A stretch of 45,356 nt of DNA from Planctomycetota bacterium (lineage in GTDB: Bacteria > Planctomycetota > PUPC01 > JACPCR01). The stretch lies in assembly GCA_027625095.1 (NCBI GenBank), contig JAQBXN010000065.1, forward strand, positions 1-45,356, written 5' to 3'. The stretch's first letter is position 1. Each line of letters opens with the position of its first letter. The notes beneath the pieces are model-generated. The model was not told the origin of the DNA, did no database searches, and saw only the letters and a list, made by a program, of their open reading frames with translations. This document shows positions 1 through 8,037 of the stretch, piece by piece. The translations under genes and the position numbers were made by a program.

Positions 1-188
1 AAACCAGTAAACATTCCTCCTGCAAGGAAGCCGTTGGTCAGTGGGTTAGAAATTTAGAAATGGCCTGGAATCCGGAATAATGAATTGCCTAAAAAAGGGT
101 CAGAACTTTCGGGGCGCCGCACTACTGGGACGGCATCTGGAACCCACGTTCACATCACCAGGGCAAGGGGAACGCACTTTACGTCCAC

Positions 189-593
189 ATGTGGAAATAT
201 GGTTTGAAAGTCCTGGACATCACAGAGCCTTCCTCCATCCGGCTGGCGGAAGAGATCCGGCTGAATCTGGTCGACGCGGCATTCAAGATCAGTGGAGACT
301 CGCTCTTTGCCGTCTCACTCGAAAATGGAATATATCACCTGCTGACTTACGACCTGGCGAACCCGCTTTCTCCGAAACGGCGGTCCCGTCTGCCGCTTCG
401 TATTCCCGGCAGCCCCGTAAAGTTCAGCTTCGTTGGGGAAGACCTGGTTACGGTTTCATTGCCTGTTGGACGGGAGCAGCTCCAGATCTTTAAATTCGGT
501 AAGGAGATATCAGAAATCGGCAGATTGGACTTGTCGTCCGTTGTGCGCAAACCATCAGGTTGGAACAACTGGAACGTCCGCGTTAGATTTTAA
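189..593 (+). CDS. LVIVD-repeat protein, C-terminal fragment (probably broken gene)
   Basis: The C-terminal part of a secreted LVIVD/beta-propeller-type protein. The first ATG in frame is at 189, but coding-like sequence continues upstream to position 93 (residues such as HQGKGNALYVHMWKYGLKVLDI, where VLDI is the typical LVIVD strand end) and then meets a TAA at 90-92. There is no start codon or signal peptide in that upstream stretch, so the gene looks 5'-truncated or interrupted. The same family returns at 4236-5657, on the other side of the large secreted protein. These repeats are thought to form surface-exposed propeller folds of unknown ligand. It may be expressed from 189, but I think it is a remnant. 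Confidence 0.5.
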   Translation: MWKYGLKVLDITEPSSIRLAEEIRLNLVDAAFKISGDSLFAVSLENGIYHLLTYDLANPLSPKRRSRLPLRIPGSPVKFSFVGEDLVTVSLPVGREQLQIFKFGKEISEIGRLDLSSVVRKPSGWNNWNVRVRF

Positions 594-646
594 AACGAAC
601 CCCCTCCGACCCCGGGCCTTCGGCGGGAAGGGAGCCGAGGGGATAA

Positions 647-671
647 AAAAGGAAATTCCTAGCAATAACTA
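647..671 (+). promoter_or_regulatory. leader segment resembling 3859-3882
   Basis: The 25 bases ending 11 nt before the ATG at 683 (core GGAAATTCCTAGCAATAAC) resemble 3859-3882 (core GCAAATTCCTATCAGTAAC), which lies before the second signal-peptide ORF. The shared position before secreted-protein genes suggests a related leader, but the match is imperfect and its function is unknown. Confidence 0.25.
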
Positions 672-682
672 ACGGGACAAAA

Positions 683-3600
683 ATGAGAAGATCACTCCTA
701 TCGCCCTCAGCGTTTGGTCCGACACCCATTGGACTTCTGTTGCTAGTCGTAGTCGCCATTCATCCGGCATGGGGTGAAACACTGCTCTCCAATCTCGACC
801 CAGCGAAGGACGGCGAGCAGCCCTCACCGTTCCATCAAGGCAATGGCAAAGCCATGGACTTCGTCGTTGGGGGCACTCGCTCGTTTGAGGTGACTGAAGT
901 GGCCTTGCAACTGAAGCTGACCGAAGACTCGCGGCCGAAGTTGCAGATCATCGAGAAAACATCTCTCCGACCACTTTCGCCTGTTCCGCTCAACCACGCA
1001 GCGGGGCTAGATGACGCAGCGAAGCCGAATAGTCCTCTCACATCCACCCTCCGACTGCGTAACGACTCCGACCATGCGAAAGCGAACGACTTTGTTTTCG
1101 TGCCCGAAAAGCCGCTGCTTCTATCGCCTGGAGTAGCGTATCGGCTAGCGCTGTCCACCGATACGGAAAAGGACGGAATGTTGTGGCTCTCCGGCACCAT
1201 CCCGAAACGCGAGGACGGCATAGCCAGTCACTCCGGTCAATTCTTCGGAATCGGAAGAGGCGATCCTGCTTCGTGGAACTCACCCTCGGAAGTGGTCAAT
1301 CGATACGAGATCCGTGGCCGCTGGACTGATTCGACTGCAACGAGTGCCATCGCTCAAACACCAACAGCGAAGAAGGAACCCTACGCACAGTATTCGGGCA
1401 TCTACCCGCACCTGGCCATGTTCAACACCGTGCGTCCAGGTGAGTGCGGCATCGGTGCCGTCGTGAACTGGGCCGGCCGACTTTGGGCGGTGACCTACAG
1501 CCCATATCACGCTGGAGGCTCACCGGACAAGCTGTTCCAGATCGATGAGCAACACCACATCTTTGTGCACCCGGAGAGCGTCGGCGGGACGCCTGCGAAT
1601 CGGATGATCCACGAAGAGTCCGAGCAGTTGATCATCGGGCCCTACTTCATCGACAAAGATCGCAATGTCCGCGTAATCCCGCCGAGCATCATGCACGGCC
1701 GACATACCGGGACAGCAAGGCACCTCACCGACCCAGCGAACAAGGTCTACTACGCCACCATGGAGGAGGGCTTCTATGAAGTCGATGTCCACACGCTCGC
1801 AGTCAGAACTATCCACAGAGATCGAAGCAACTTCGCCCACGGCAACCACGGCAAGGGTTTGTATTCTGGACAGGGACGAGTGATCTATTCAAACAACGGA
1901 GGGAGTGGACACGGTGACACGCGGAGATTGAATGTCGTCCCCGAGCAAGTTGGCTCGCTCAACGAATGGGATGGGACGAAGTGGAGGGAAGTTCACCGCA
2001 CCGGCTTCCTCGACATCACCGGCCCAGGCGGTATTCGCGGCAACGCCAATCCTGGCAAAGATCCCGTATGGGCGATCGGTTGGGATTATCGATCCGTCAT
2101 TCTGAAAGTGCTCGACGCCGGGACGTGGCACACCTACCGCCTGCCCAAAGCCAGCCACACCATGGACGGTCATCACGGTTTCAACACCGAGTGGCCACGC
2201 ATTGGCGAGATCGGCAGCGACACCGAGCGGCTCATCTACGTCCACGGCATGTTCTGGCGCATGCCGACGGTGTTCTCGACCACCAAAACCGCCGGGCTGA
2301 GACCGCGTTCGACCTACCTCAAGATGGTGAGCGACTCTACGAAATGGGGAGATCGAATTGTCTTCGCGTGCAACGATCTCTCAGACGAAAAACAGGCGAT
2401 CCGCCTCAACCCGCGCAAGATCCGGGGCAACCTGACGCCCTCCATTTCACATGCCAATCTCTGGTTCGTCGAGCCGGAGCAGATCGACAGTTTCGGTGTG
2501 CCGATCGGTCGCGGCTCGGTCTGGATGTATGACGCGGTAGAGGCTGAGGAACCCTCCGATGCCTTCCAGTTTGGGGGCTGGGATCGCCGACTGCTTCACC
2601 TCAGCCACGGATCCGAACAGCCTGTCCAGTTTGCCATCGAATTTGGCTCGACCGGCAATGGCAAATGGGAGACATGGAAGTCTGTCGAAGTTCCCGGCGG
2701 CAGTTATCTGCCCGTGAGCCTCGCCGACGCTCCTGATGCCGAGTGGATTCGGCTGCGAACCGATCGCGATGCCGAAAATGTGATCGCCACATTCCACTAC
2801 GCCAACGAAGACAAACGTAGCGTCGAGGCTGCGCCCATGTTCAAGGGCATCGCACGCCCTGGGGACCATGCGACCGGTGGCCTCGTCCGCATCAAAGCCA
2901 CCGATGGCGCGCCGCTCGCTCTCGCCACCGCCGACGGCTACTTCGAAATGGGCTCCGATATGAAGCTACGTTCCGTGGATGACCCAGCCGCCGCTGAAGC
3001 GCTTCGGCAGATCGCCGAAATCCCGGGCAAGATCGAAGGCCCCGGTGGCCTCACCGCCGACGCCGCCTCCGTGATTTACATCGACGAAGAGGGCGGCAAG
3101 CGCTACCGCCTGCCGCGCGGTGATGCGGCGTTTGATCAGGAGAGCTCACTCGGCTTTGAGCGCGTGGACCGTGAGGTGTCCCGTGAACGCAATCTGTTCA
3201 ACGCGCACGGCACGTTCTATGAGCTGCCATATCGCAATGCGGGTGGCTTCTCTCTCATTCGTCCAGTCACCACCCACAACCGTCGGATCAAGGATTTCTG
3301 TTCCTGGCGTGGGCTCTTTGTCATCTCAGGCATCGACGGCACAACCAGCAATCCCCACATCATGCGCTCGGATGACCGCAAGGCCGCAGTCTGGGTCGGA
3401 GCACTTGATGACCTTTGGAAAATGGGCAAAGCCGTCGGCATCGGCGGGCCATGGAGAGATTCCGCCGTTAAATCAGGAGAGCCTTCCGACCAGTATCTCA
3501 TGACTGGCTATGATCAGAAAACACTGAGACTCTCGCATGAAAGTGACAGCGAAGTGATCATCACTGTTGAGGTGGACATCACAGGTTATGGAGACTGGAA

Positions 3601-3733
3601 GACCTATCGATCCTTTGACATTCCTGCGGGCAAACCCCTCACCCACCGATTCCCCGATCATTTCAATGCATACTGGGTCCGAACTCTTGCCAATGCCGAT
3701 ACCACCGCCACCGCCCAGCTGTGGTATGAATAG
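683..3733 (+). CDS. large secreted protein with internal C-terminal repeat, function unknown
   Basis: A 1016-residue exported protein. Residues 1-31 form a signal peptide: RR near the start, then a GLLLLVVVAI core and a likely cut after AWG. Residues about 32-210 resemble a choice-of-anchor type beta-sandwich (STLRLRND, LSPGVAYRLAL). The middle, about 240-650, is rich in W, G and aromatic residues and reads like a propeller (WAVTYSPYHAGGSPDKLFQI, VYYATMEEGFYEVD). A sequence repeat is visible: about 625-700 (LLHLSHGSEQPV, WETWKSVEVPGG) and 945-1016 (TLRLSHESDSEV, DWKTYRSFDIPAG), ending in WYE. I do not recognise a catalytic motif. It sits between two LVIVD proteins, so a cell-surface role, perhaps in glycan binding, is inferred only from context. 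Confidence 0.85.
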   Translation: MRRSLLSPSAFGPTPIGLLLLVVVAIHPAWGETLLSNLDPAKDGEQPSPFHQGNGKAMDFVVGGTRSFEVTEVALQLKLTEDSRPKLQIIEKTSLRPLSPVPLNHAAGLDDAAKPNSPLTSTLRLRNDSDHAKANDFVFVPEKPLLLSPGVAYRLALSTDTEKDGMLWLSGTIPKREDGIASHSGQFFGIGRGDPASWNSPSEVVNRYEIRGRWTDSTATSAIAQTPTAKKEPYAQYSGIYPHLAMFNTVRPGECGIGAVVNWAGRLWAVTYSPYHAGGSPDKLFQIDEQHHIFVHPESVGGTPANRMIHEESEQLIIGPYFIDKDRNVRVIPPSIMHGRHTGTARHLTDPANKVYYATMEEGFYEVDVHTLAVRTIHRDRSNFAHGNHGKGLYSGQGRVIYSNNGGSGHGDTRRLNVVPEQVGSLNEWDGTKWREVHRTGFLDITGPGGIRGNANPGKDPVWAIGWDYRSVILKVLDAGTWHTYRLPKASHTMDGHHGFNTEWPRIGEIGSDTERLIYVHGMFWRMPTVFSTTKTAGLRPRSTYLKMVSDSTKWGDRIVFACNDLSDEKQAIRLNPRKIRGNLTPSISHANLWFVEPEQIDSFGVPIGRGSVWMYDAVEAEEPSDAFQFGGWDRRLLHLSHGSEQPVQFAIEFGSTGNGKWETWKSVEVPGGSYLPVSLADAPDAEWIRLRTDRDAENVIATFHYANEDKRSVEAAPMFKGIARPGDHATGGLVRIKATDGAPLALATADGYFEMGSDMKLRSVDDPAAAEALRQIAEIPGKIEGPGGLTADAASVIYIDEEGGKRYRLPRGDAAFDQESSLGFERVDREVSRERNLFNAHGTFYELPYRNAGGFSLIRPVTTHNRRIKDFCSWRGLFVISGIDGTTSNPHIMRSDDRKAAVWVGALDDLWKMGKAVGIGGPWRDSAVKSGEPSDQYLMTGYDQKTLRLSHESDSEVIITVEVDITGYGDWKTYRSFDIPAGKPLTHRFPDHFNAYWVRTLANADTTATAQLWYE

Positions 3734-3911
3734 GAAAAAGGATCGATAGGCCAAGGCATGAACAGGAAAACCATGAAACGATCTCGCGAAAAATCGTTGA
3801 ACTTCTTTGACACCCACCAAATCGCACGATGGGGCATGGGTGAACCGCGGAGCGTCCAGAAAGCAAATTCCTATCAGTAACCTCACCCCCAGCCATGCGT
3901 CACAAGGGGTG

Positions 3912-4067
3912 ATGAAGCAGCACCGTTTTTCTTTTGCCGGGATTGGAGGCCTGCCCATGCGTGTCACCCTCTTTTTTGTTGTTGCAATGGTGGCTGTGTC
4001 TGCGCTGGCCAAGGCCAGCGAATGCGGGGGGATGGGGATGGAGGCGATCCACCGGGGTCAAGCCTGA
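3912..4067 (+). pseudogene. signal-peptide ORF severed from the LVIVD body by TGA
   Basis: A short frame opens at ATG 3912 (or ATG 3957) with a clear signal peptide (MRVTLFFVVAMVAVSALAKA) and stops at TGA 4065-4067. The same frame then stays open without interruption into the LVIVD protein ending at 5657, whose first usable start is only a TTG at 4236. The natural reading is one exported protein, 3912-5657, interrupted by a nonsense codon or a sequencing error. TGA is a normal stop in other genes here, so a recoded genetic code is unlikely. Confidence 0.5.
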
Positions 4068-4235
4068 TCCATCGGTCTTCGAGCGCGACAAGCCCAGGGT
4101 GCCAATCCAGATCAGGACGGGGCAGGAGCCAGATTAGACAAGCCCAAGCTCCTTCCCGGGGCCATTTCTCTGAAAAAGGACGATAAGGGAAAAACCATCA
4201 CCGGCCTCTTCGCTGCATCTGCCGGCTGGATTGCC

Positions 4236-5657
4236 TTGCGGCACGGAAAACAGATCGACTTCCTGAAAGTTGAGGCCGGGAATGCGCTCAGGTCCGAACC
4301 AGCAGGCACCATCGAAATACCCAAGGAGTGTGGTCAGCACTTGTTCGGAACATTCCATCAGGGCCTCTTTTATCTGATCGATGGTAAGCACGGCCCCGGA
4401 CAGTACAGCCTCGGCGCGACCTCTCCCAAGAGCAGGTGGTTTGTGTATGACCTTATCGATGGCCGTGTCGAGCAGGCCGGTTTCTACGAGCACCCGTGGC
4501 CGAGCGCCTTTGGGAACATCACCATCGTCGAGAAGACCGCCTATGTCTCAGATTACAACTACGGGATGTGGCTGTTCGATCTCGAAAATCCGCGGCAGCC
4601 AACGCGGGTTGGCGGTGCGGTTACGGCCGGTGAATCCGACGCGCTCTGGATCGATGGCGACCGGGCGTACCAGTGGCAGACATTTGGCGGGGCTGTTTTC
4701 CTGATCGACATACAAGACCCCTCACAGCCACAGCGACTGAGTGAAAGCTGGGACGGCGCCTGGCTCCCTTACGGAAACTCTCGCCGAGGGAATCGGACCA
4801 TAGCCGGCAAAGATGGGTTTATATACGTCCCCAGGCAGCAGAAAGGCCTGGTCGTTGTAGATGCCCGCGATGCTTCGCAGCCAAAGGAGATTGGGCTTTT
4901 CAACGATGCCGCGGGCAAGCCGATTCAGGTTAACGGGGCTTGCATCGACGTCTGGGCTGATCATGCCTATGTGATCCACGGCAAGTCGCTGCTGGTCTAC
5001 GATGTGAAAGACGCGTCTGTTCCGAAACTGGCAGGGACTGTAGAGGTGGGGCCGGCGGACACGCTTTGTGCAGGGGGGAACGCGGTCTACCTTGGTAATA
5101 AAGAAGGGGTTTTCTCATTAGTCGACGTCTCGATATCTGCCAGTCCGGTGCTCAAGTCGACGCTCGATCTGAATCCATACTGTCCCGGGAAAATGCAGGA
5201 GACCATATCCGGTCTGGCCGTCGGCAGGGGCATAGCCTATCTGACGGCGCGGGGGCCGGGTTCGGATTCGAAGGCGATGTACCTCCACATTGTGGACGTT
5301 CGAAATCTGGATAAGCCCCGATGGATCCGCACCTATGACCCTTACCCGATGCTGCCGGAATCGCCCTGTTCGATCTGGGGCGATTTCTACCAGGATCTCC
5401 TCGTAGACGGAGGCTACCTGTTCATCGGCAACTACGGGCAGATCGAATGTTTTGACATTTCCGAACCGGAGTCGCCCAGGCTCTTCGACGTATTCCATGC
5501 CGGCTATCAGTGGTCCGTGGGCCGAAAGCGGTTCGACCACCTGTTTGTACCAGCTCTCAGCGGAATGCTGGTGCTCAACGCGCCGTCGAGTTCTCAGATA
5601 CCGAAGGGCAAAATCGAGACGACCCCCTTCGGCAAAACTCCGGATGTCGGCTTGTAA
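4236..5657 (+). CDS. LVIVD-repeat propeller protein (start lost or misplaced)
   Basis: 473 residues from TTG 4236, with many repeats of the LVIVD type: each blade ends in a hydrophobic strand plus D and then a P-rich turn (LFDLENPRQPTRVG, LIDIQDPSQPQRL, VVDARDASQPKEIG, VYDVKDASVPKLAG, IVDVRNLDKPRW, CFDISEPESPRLFD). This fits a seven-bladed propeller exposed outside the cell. The frame is open back to 4068, and codons 4068-4235 look coding, so the true protein is longer and probably began with the signal peptide at 3912 before a TGA at 4065. Without it the product would stay in the cytoplasm. Related to the fragment at 189-593. Confidence 0.75.
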   Translation: MRHGKQIDFLKVEAGNALRSEPAGTIEIPKECGQHLFGTFHQGLFYLIDGKHGPGQYSLGATSPKSRWFVYDLIDGRVEQAGFYEHPWPSAFGNITIVEKTAYVSDYNYGMWLFDLENPRQPTRVGGAVTAGESDALWIDGDRAYQWQTFGGAVFLIDIQDPSQPQRLSESWDGAWLPYGNSRRGNRTIAGKDGFIYVPRQQKGLVVVDARDASQPKEIGLFNDAAGKPIQVNGACIDVWADHAYVIHGKSLLVYDVKDASVPKLAGTVEVGPADTLCAGGNAVYLGNKEGVFSLVDVSISASPVLKSTLDLNPYCPGKMQETISGLAVGRGIAYLTARGPGSDSKAMYLHIVDVRNLDKPRWIRTYDPYPMLPESPCSIWGDFYQDLLVDGGYLFIGNYGQIECFDISEPESPRLFDVFHAGYQWSVGRKRFDHLFVPALSGMLVLNAPSSSQIPKGKIETTPFGKTPDVGL

Positions 5658-5746
5658 ACGAGCTCTATAGTCGGTTTTGCGAGGTTTTACGTCCCAGAAT
5701 TTATGGTACACATTTTCGGCGACGGGGTGGCGGGAGCATATAGCCT

Positions 5747-6082
5747 GGGTCGCAAGCCCTGAGCTTTGCCCACATTTTCTTCAGCCCCGAAGGCGGTTGT
5801 TTCTTATCGCCCAGGGTTGGGAGGCTTTGCGACCAACCCTGGTATTCAAACCGTGTGTGTATCAACGCCGAAGGTGTTGTTTCCATTCCTGAATGGTGGC
5901 CATTCCTCATTTTATAGAAACAACTCCGTTGGGGTTGGAACCGTGTTGTACTTGGGTCCCAGGGTTGCTCGAAGACTCGCGAACCCTGGGCTGGAAGAAA
6001 GAACACCTTTGGCGTTCAAGAATTGAAAATGTGGGTAAAGAGCAGGTCGCATGCCCTGAGCTTTGCCCACATTCTGTTTCAG
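5747..6082. repeat. composite non-coding block: direct repeats bracketing a hairpin cluster
   Basis: The 460-bp gap 5658-6117 has no convincing gene. A ~37-bp direct repeat (core GCCCTGAGCTTTGCCCACAT) lies at 5747-5784 and 6046-6082. Its inverted copy, GAAAATGTGGGTAAAG, sits at 6025-6040, so 6025-6080 can also fold as one long hairpin. Between the repeats are regularly spaced short dyads: CCAGGGTTGG/CCAACCCTGG (5811-5842, perfect), CAACGCC..GGTGTTG (5863-5879), CAACTCC..GGGGTTG (5921-5937), CCCAGGGTT..GAACCCTGGG (5958-5990) and GAACACC..GGCGTTC (6001-6017). It resembles dispersed palindromic elements known from PVC-type genomes; I have no evidence that it is transcribed. Confidence 0.65.
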
Positions 6083-6117
6083 ATTAAGCCGGAGGCGTAT
6101 GGGGAAGTAGCCGGTGG

Positions 6118-6492
6118 TTAGGCGTCATGGGTCTCGCTCGCTGGTGGTGATGAAGCCAAAAGCCGTTGGATGAACGGCTCGACAACGACTGGGAAAGTGG
6201 ACTCGTCACAAATCTGCTCTGGTGGTCGGTCGTCAACCCAACCGTATGCAAGCCGACCAAACGCGATATGGAAGACGCGGTCGGGCCAATGCCAAACGAC
6301 GGTGATGGAACAATGGCTATCGCAATCTTGGTAAGTGGGAGCTGTGGTGAGATGAAAATGCCACAGCGAGGTGAATGCGTAGAGCTGTGGTGTGACTGCG
6401 AGCGACTGCAAATGCTGGACGTCGCTTGCCATCGGCAGCCAATCCTCGACGTGCGTCTGTCTTTTGGCGTTAGCCCGGGGGCAGCGGAACAC
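6118..6492 (-). CDS. hypothetical protein downstream of vapC
   Basis: A 124-residue frame with a GTG start at 6490-6492 that overlaps the vapC stop by one base (TAGTG), which would allow translational coupling. I recognise no family. It is rich in W, H and aromatic residues (LYAFTSLWHFHLTTAP, VVWHWPDRVFHIAFG), which is unusual for a random frame. Its stop codon lies inside GCCTAAC (minus strand, 6123-6117), which matches the RYYYAAC core of integron attC sites, but I could not find the partner arm. It could be a cassette-borne protein or a chance ORF in a cassette tail. No membrane segment or signal peptide is seen. Confidence 0.42.
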   Translation of the reverse strand: MFRCPRANAKRQTHVEDWLPMASDVQHLQSLAVTPQLYAFTSLWHFHLTTAPTYQDCDSHCSITVVWHWPDRVFHIAFGRLAYGWVDDRPPEQICDESTFPVVVEPFIQRLLASSPPASETHDA

Positions 6493-6884
6493 TATCGCAC
6501 AGTCTCAACGTGAGGATAGTTGAGAATCTTGTCGTCGGAAGTCACGAGCGCGCATTCGTGGACTCGTGCCGTAGCGACAATAATCTGGTCATCGGGATCA
6601 CGGTGGAAGCCGCCAGGAAGCCGAGTGGACTCTATCGCTATTCGTGGACTCAACTCCATGATTACGACGCCTGGGTAGCCAAGCGCCATCCGCATCCATT
6701 CGTCGATTGGGATTGGTAGATCAAGCCGCCCTGATTCGACCAACTTTGCGACTTCCCAACACGATATGGCGCTAACGCCGATCATCGATTCTTCGTTCGC
6801 TTCGATGACCTCCGAATGAGCCGTTTCAAGATGTTCGTCGCCGTGTACCCACCAGACCCAGATGTGGGTATCAAGTACGATCAT
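6492..6884 (-). CDS. vapC: PIN-domain ribonuclease toxin, VapC family
   Basis: 130 residues from ATG 6884, chosen because it overlaps the antitoxin stop as ATGA. Typical PIN-domain acidic residues are visible: D5 in VLDTHIWVWW, E44 in SCWEVA, D96/D98/D99 in RDPDDQIIVATA and D117/D118 in VTSDDK. They would bind the Mg2+ that VapC enzymes use to cleave tRNA or rRNA. Length is normal for the family. An in-frame ATG five codons upstream is possible but less likely. The pair lies on the minus strand behind hicBA, separated by an attC-like dyad. Confidence 0.93.
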   Translation of the reverse strand: MIVLDTHIWVWWVHGDEHLETAHSEVIEANEESMIGVSAISCWEVAKLVESGRLDLPIPIDEWMRMALGYPGVVIMELSPRIAIESTRLPGGFHRDPDDQIIVATARVHECALVTSDDKILNYPHVETVR

Positions 6885-7096
6885 TTCAATGCTTCCCAAT
6901 CAGTATCTGCAACCGGCTTGAAGGGTTCCTCATACCGGATGGGCATACCTCGCAAAGGGTAAGTATTGGCGTGCTCCCCGTTTGACGAGGCGTCGCGCAC
7001 GGTGACCTCAACTTTATGACCCACCTCGAACGGCAACCCAGTGATAGTCAGTTTGCCGTTGCTCGGGACTGTAGCCTCAATCTTGTAGGTCTTCAT
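6881..7096 (-). CDS. VapB-type antitoxin
   Basis: 71 residues, immediately upstream of vapC with a 4-base ATGA overlap. The N-terminal half (residues 1-35, VPSNGKLTITGLPFEVGHKVEVTV) resembles the swapped-hairpin or DUF104/AbrB-like antitoxin fold that binds the operator. The C-terminal segment (YEEPFKPVADTDWEAL) is acidic and aromatic, as expected for the peptide that occupies the toxin active site. Such antitoxins repress their own operon together with the toxin. The exact antitoxin subfamily is uncertain. Confidence 0.85.
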   Translation of the reverse strand: MKTYKIEATVPSNGKLTITGLPFEVGHKVEVTVRDASSNGEHANTYPLRGMPIRYEEPFKPVADTDWEALK

Positions 7097-7170
7097 AAAG
7101 CCAGCGCCTCAAAGGAAGGGATGCGTACAATCCCCTACACAGTGGTGAGGATACCCACGGGAGACCGATG

Positions 7171-7296
7171 GGCTAACGTCAAAAATCAGAGACTGAAACG
7201 GGCGCCTGCCCAGCTTCAGGACGGTAGAAAACTCAGGGCTTCTCGAAGGCTCACATTGCACCATCGTTTCGGTTCTCTGCATTTTTCTTGTTAAGC
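7171..7296 (-). other. attC-like recombination site (putative integron cassette end)
   Basis: A 126-bp imperfect dyad between hicA and vapB. Read on the minus strand it starts with GCTTAAC (7296-7290, perfect RYYYAAC core) six bases after the hicA stop and ends with GTTAGCC (7177-7171, one mismatch to GTTRRRY). Inside, three unpaired bases on each side are followed by matching arms AAAAAT, CAGAGA and GAAACG. The 5' minus-strand arm carries two extra single bases, like the extrahelical bases of attC stems. Size, spacing and orientation relative to hicBA fit a cassette end. No integrase is present in the window, so function is inferred. Confidence 0.55.
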
Positions 7297-7302
7297 GCAC
7301 GG

Positions 7303-7509
7303 TTACAGCAACTCGGACAATTCCTCATTAGTCATATCGCAATCTGCTAGAATCCTCGCCAGAAGTCCCGGCCCAATTGTTTCGCCCCGATGGCGTCCAT
7401 CATCATGGCGCAATCGGTGATGGCTGCCTCTTGTACGGATCACTTCAAATCCCGCTTTCTTCAGGGCACGGATGAGTTCACGCCCGGTGATCCTGGGAGT
7501 CCTGCTCAT
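7303..7509 (-). CDS. hicA: HicA toxin (mRNA interferase)
   Basis: 68 residues with the dsRBD-like HicA fold: ITGRELIRALKKAGFEVIRTRGSHHRLRH. The catalytic histidine is His30 in the GSHH motif. HicA cleaves mRNA and tmRNA until neutralised by HicB. The start (ATG 7509) overlaps the hicB stop by four bases (ATGA). Here the antitoxin gene is first, the reverse of E. coli hicAB. The stop is followed after six bases by the attC-like site. Confidence 0.93.
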   Translation of the reverse strand: MSRTPRITGRELIRALKKAGFEVIRTRGSHHRLRHDDGRHRGETIGPGLLARILADCDMTNEELSELL

Positions 7510-7721
7510 ACTTCAACCGTAACTCTTTGGACCCCGACGAATTCAACAGAAATCGGCGAAATATCATCATCTTCAAGACAGACTGCAATAGCCTCTTTTG
7601 CCCTTCTCATAAGAGTGTCAAGAGATTTTGCTTGCGTATGACAGCCACGAAGACCCGGTACAGTAGCCACATAGTTTCCTTCAGTGTCACGTTCTATTAA
7701 TACGTCGAAATCTCGATTCAT
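7506..7721 (-). CDS. hicB: HicB antitoxin
   Basis: 71 residues of the short HicB type: a partial RNase H-like fold with FDVLIERDTEGNYVATVPGLRGCHTQAKSLDTLMRRAKEAIAVCLE. No C-terminal helix-turn-helix or ribbon-helix-helix is visible, so DNA binding may come from the strand-rich tail (SVEFVGVQRVTVEV) or may be lacking. It precedes and overlaps hicA. The imperfect palindrome at 7778-7830 lies upstream and may be its control region. Confidence 0.92.
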   Translation of the reverse strand: MNRDFDVLIERDTEGNYVATVPGLRGCHTQAKSLDTLMRRAKEAIAVCLEDDDISPISVEFVGVQRVTVEV

Positions 7722-7777
7722 TGTTTGTTATCCGAAGAGATTAGAAAACGTCCATCAACTCACGCTTTACAGTGTGC

Positions 7778-7830
7778 ACAGACGCGAGTTTGCCCCTGTG
7801 TAGTTGCACAGGCGCAACTTTGCGTCCTGT
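7778..7830. promoter_or_regulatory. 53-bp imperfect palindrome upstream of hicBA
   Basis: The centre is CCTGTG-TAGTTG-CACAGG (7795-7812). The outer arms are ACAGACGC (7778-7785) and GCGTCCTGT (7822-7830), which pair apart from one extra base. The left and right inner segments (GAGTTTGC, GCAACTTTGC) match only in part. It lies 57 bases above the hicB start and is either an operator or a decayed recombination site. The rest of the 452-bp gap 7722-8173 holds the hairpins listed next and no gene that I can see. Confidence 0.4.
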
Positions 7831-8037
7831 TTACGTTCTCGGCGACGTATCGTACGTTTCCTACTTCATCGGTCAACGGCCTGGCGCGCCGTGCGTAGGT
7901 ATCTCGTGTGAGCTGTAATGGGTCCTCCTGACAGATGAAACAGAACCTCTAATTTGGATTTTGGGTCAGGTCTATTTCTATCGTTCAAAACTTTGGGGGT
8001 AAATATTCAGTGATCTCGTTGGGGCGATTGTTCGTAA

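Noticed and set aside
80..493. 137-codon frame at the left edge
   Set aside because: Overlaps the LVIVD-like frame; its product has no family resemblance and the codon pattern favours the other frame.
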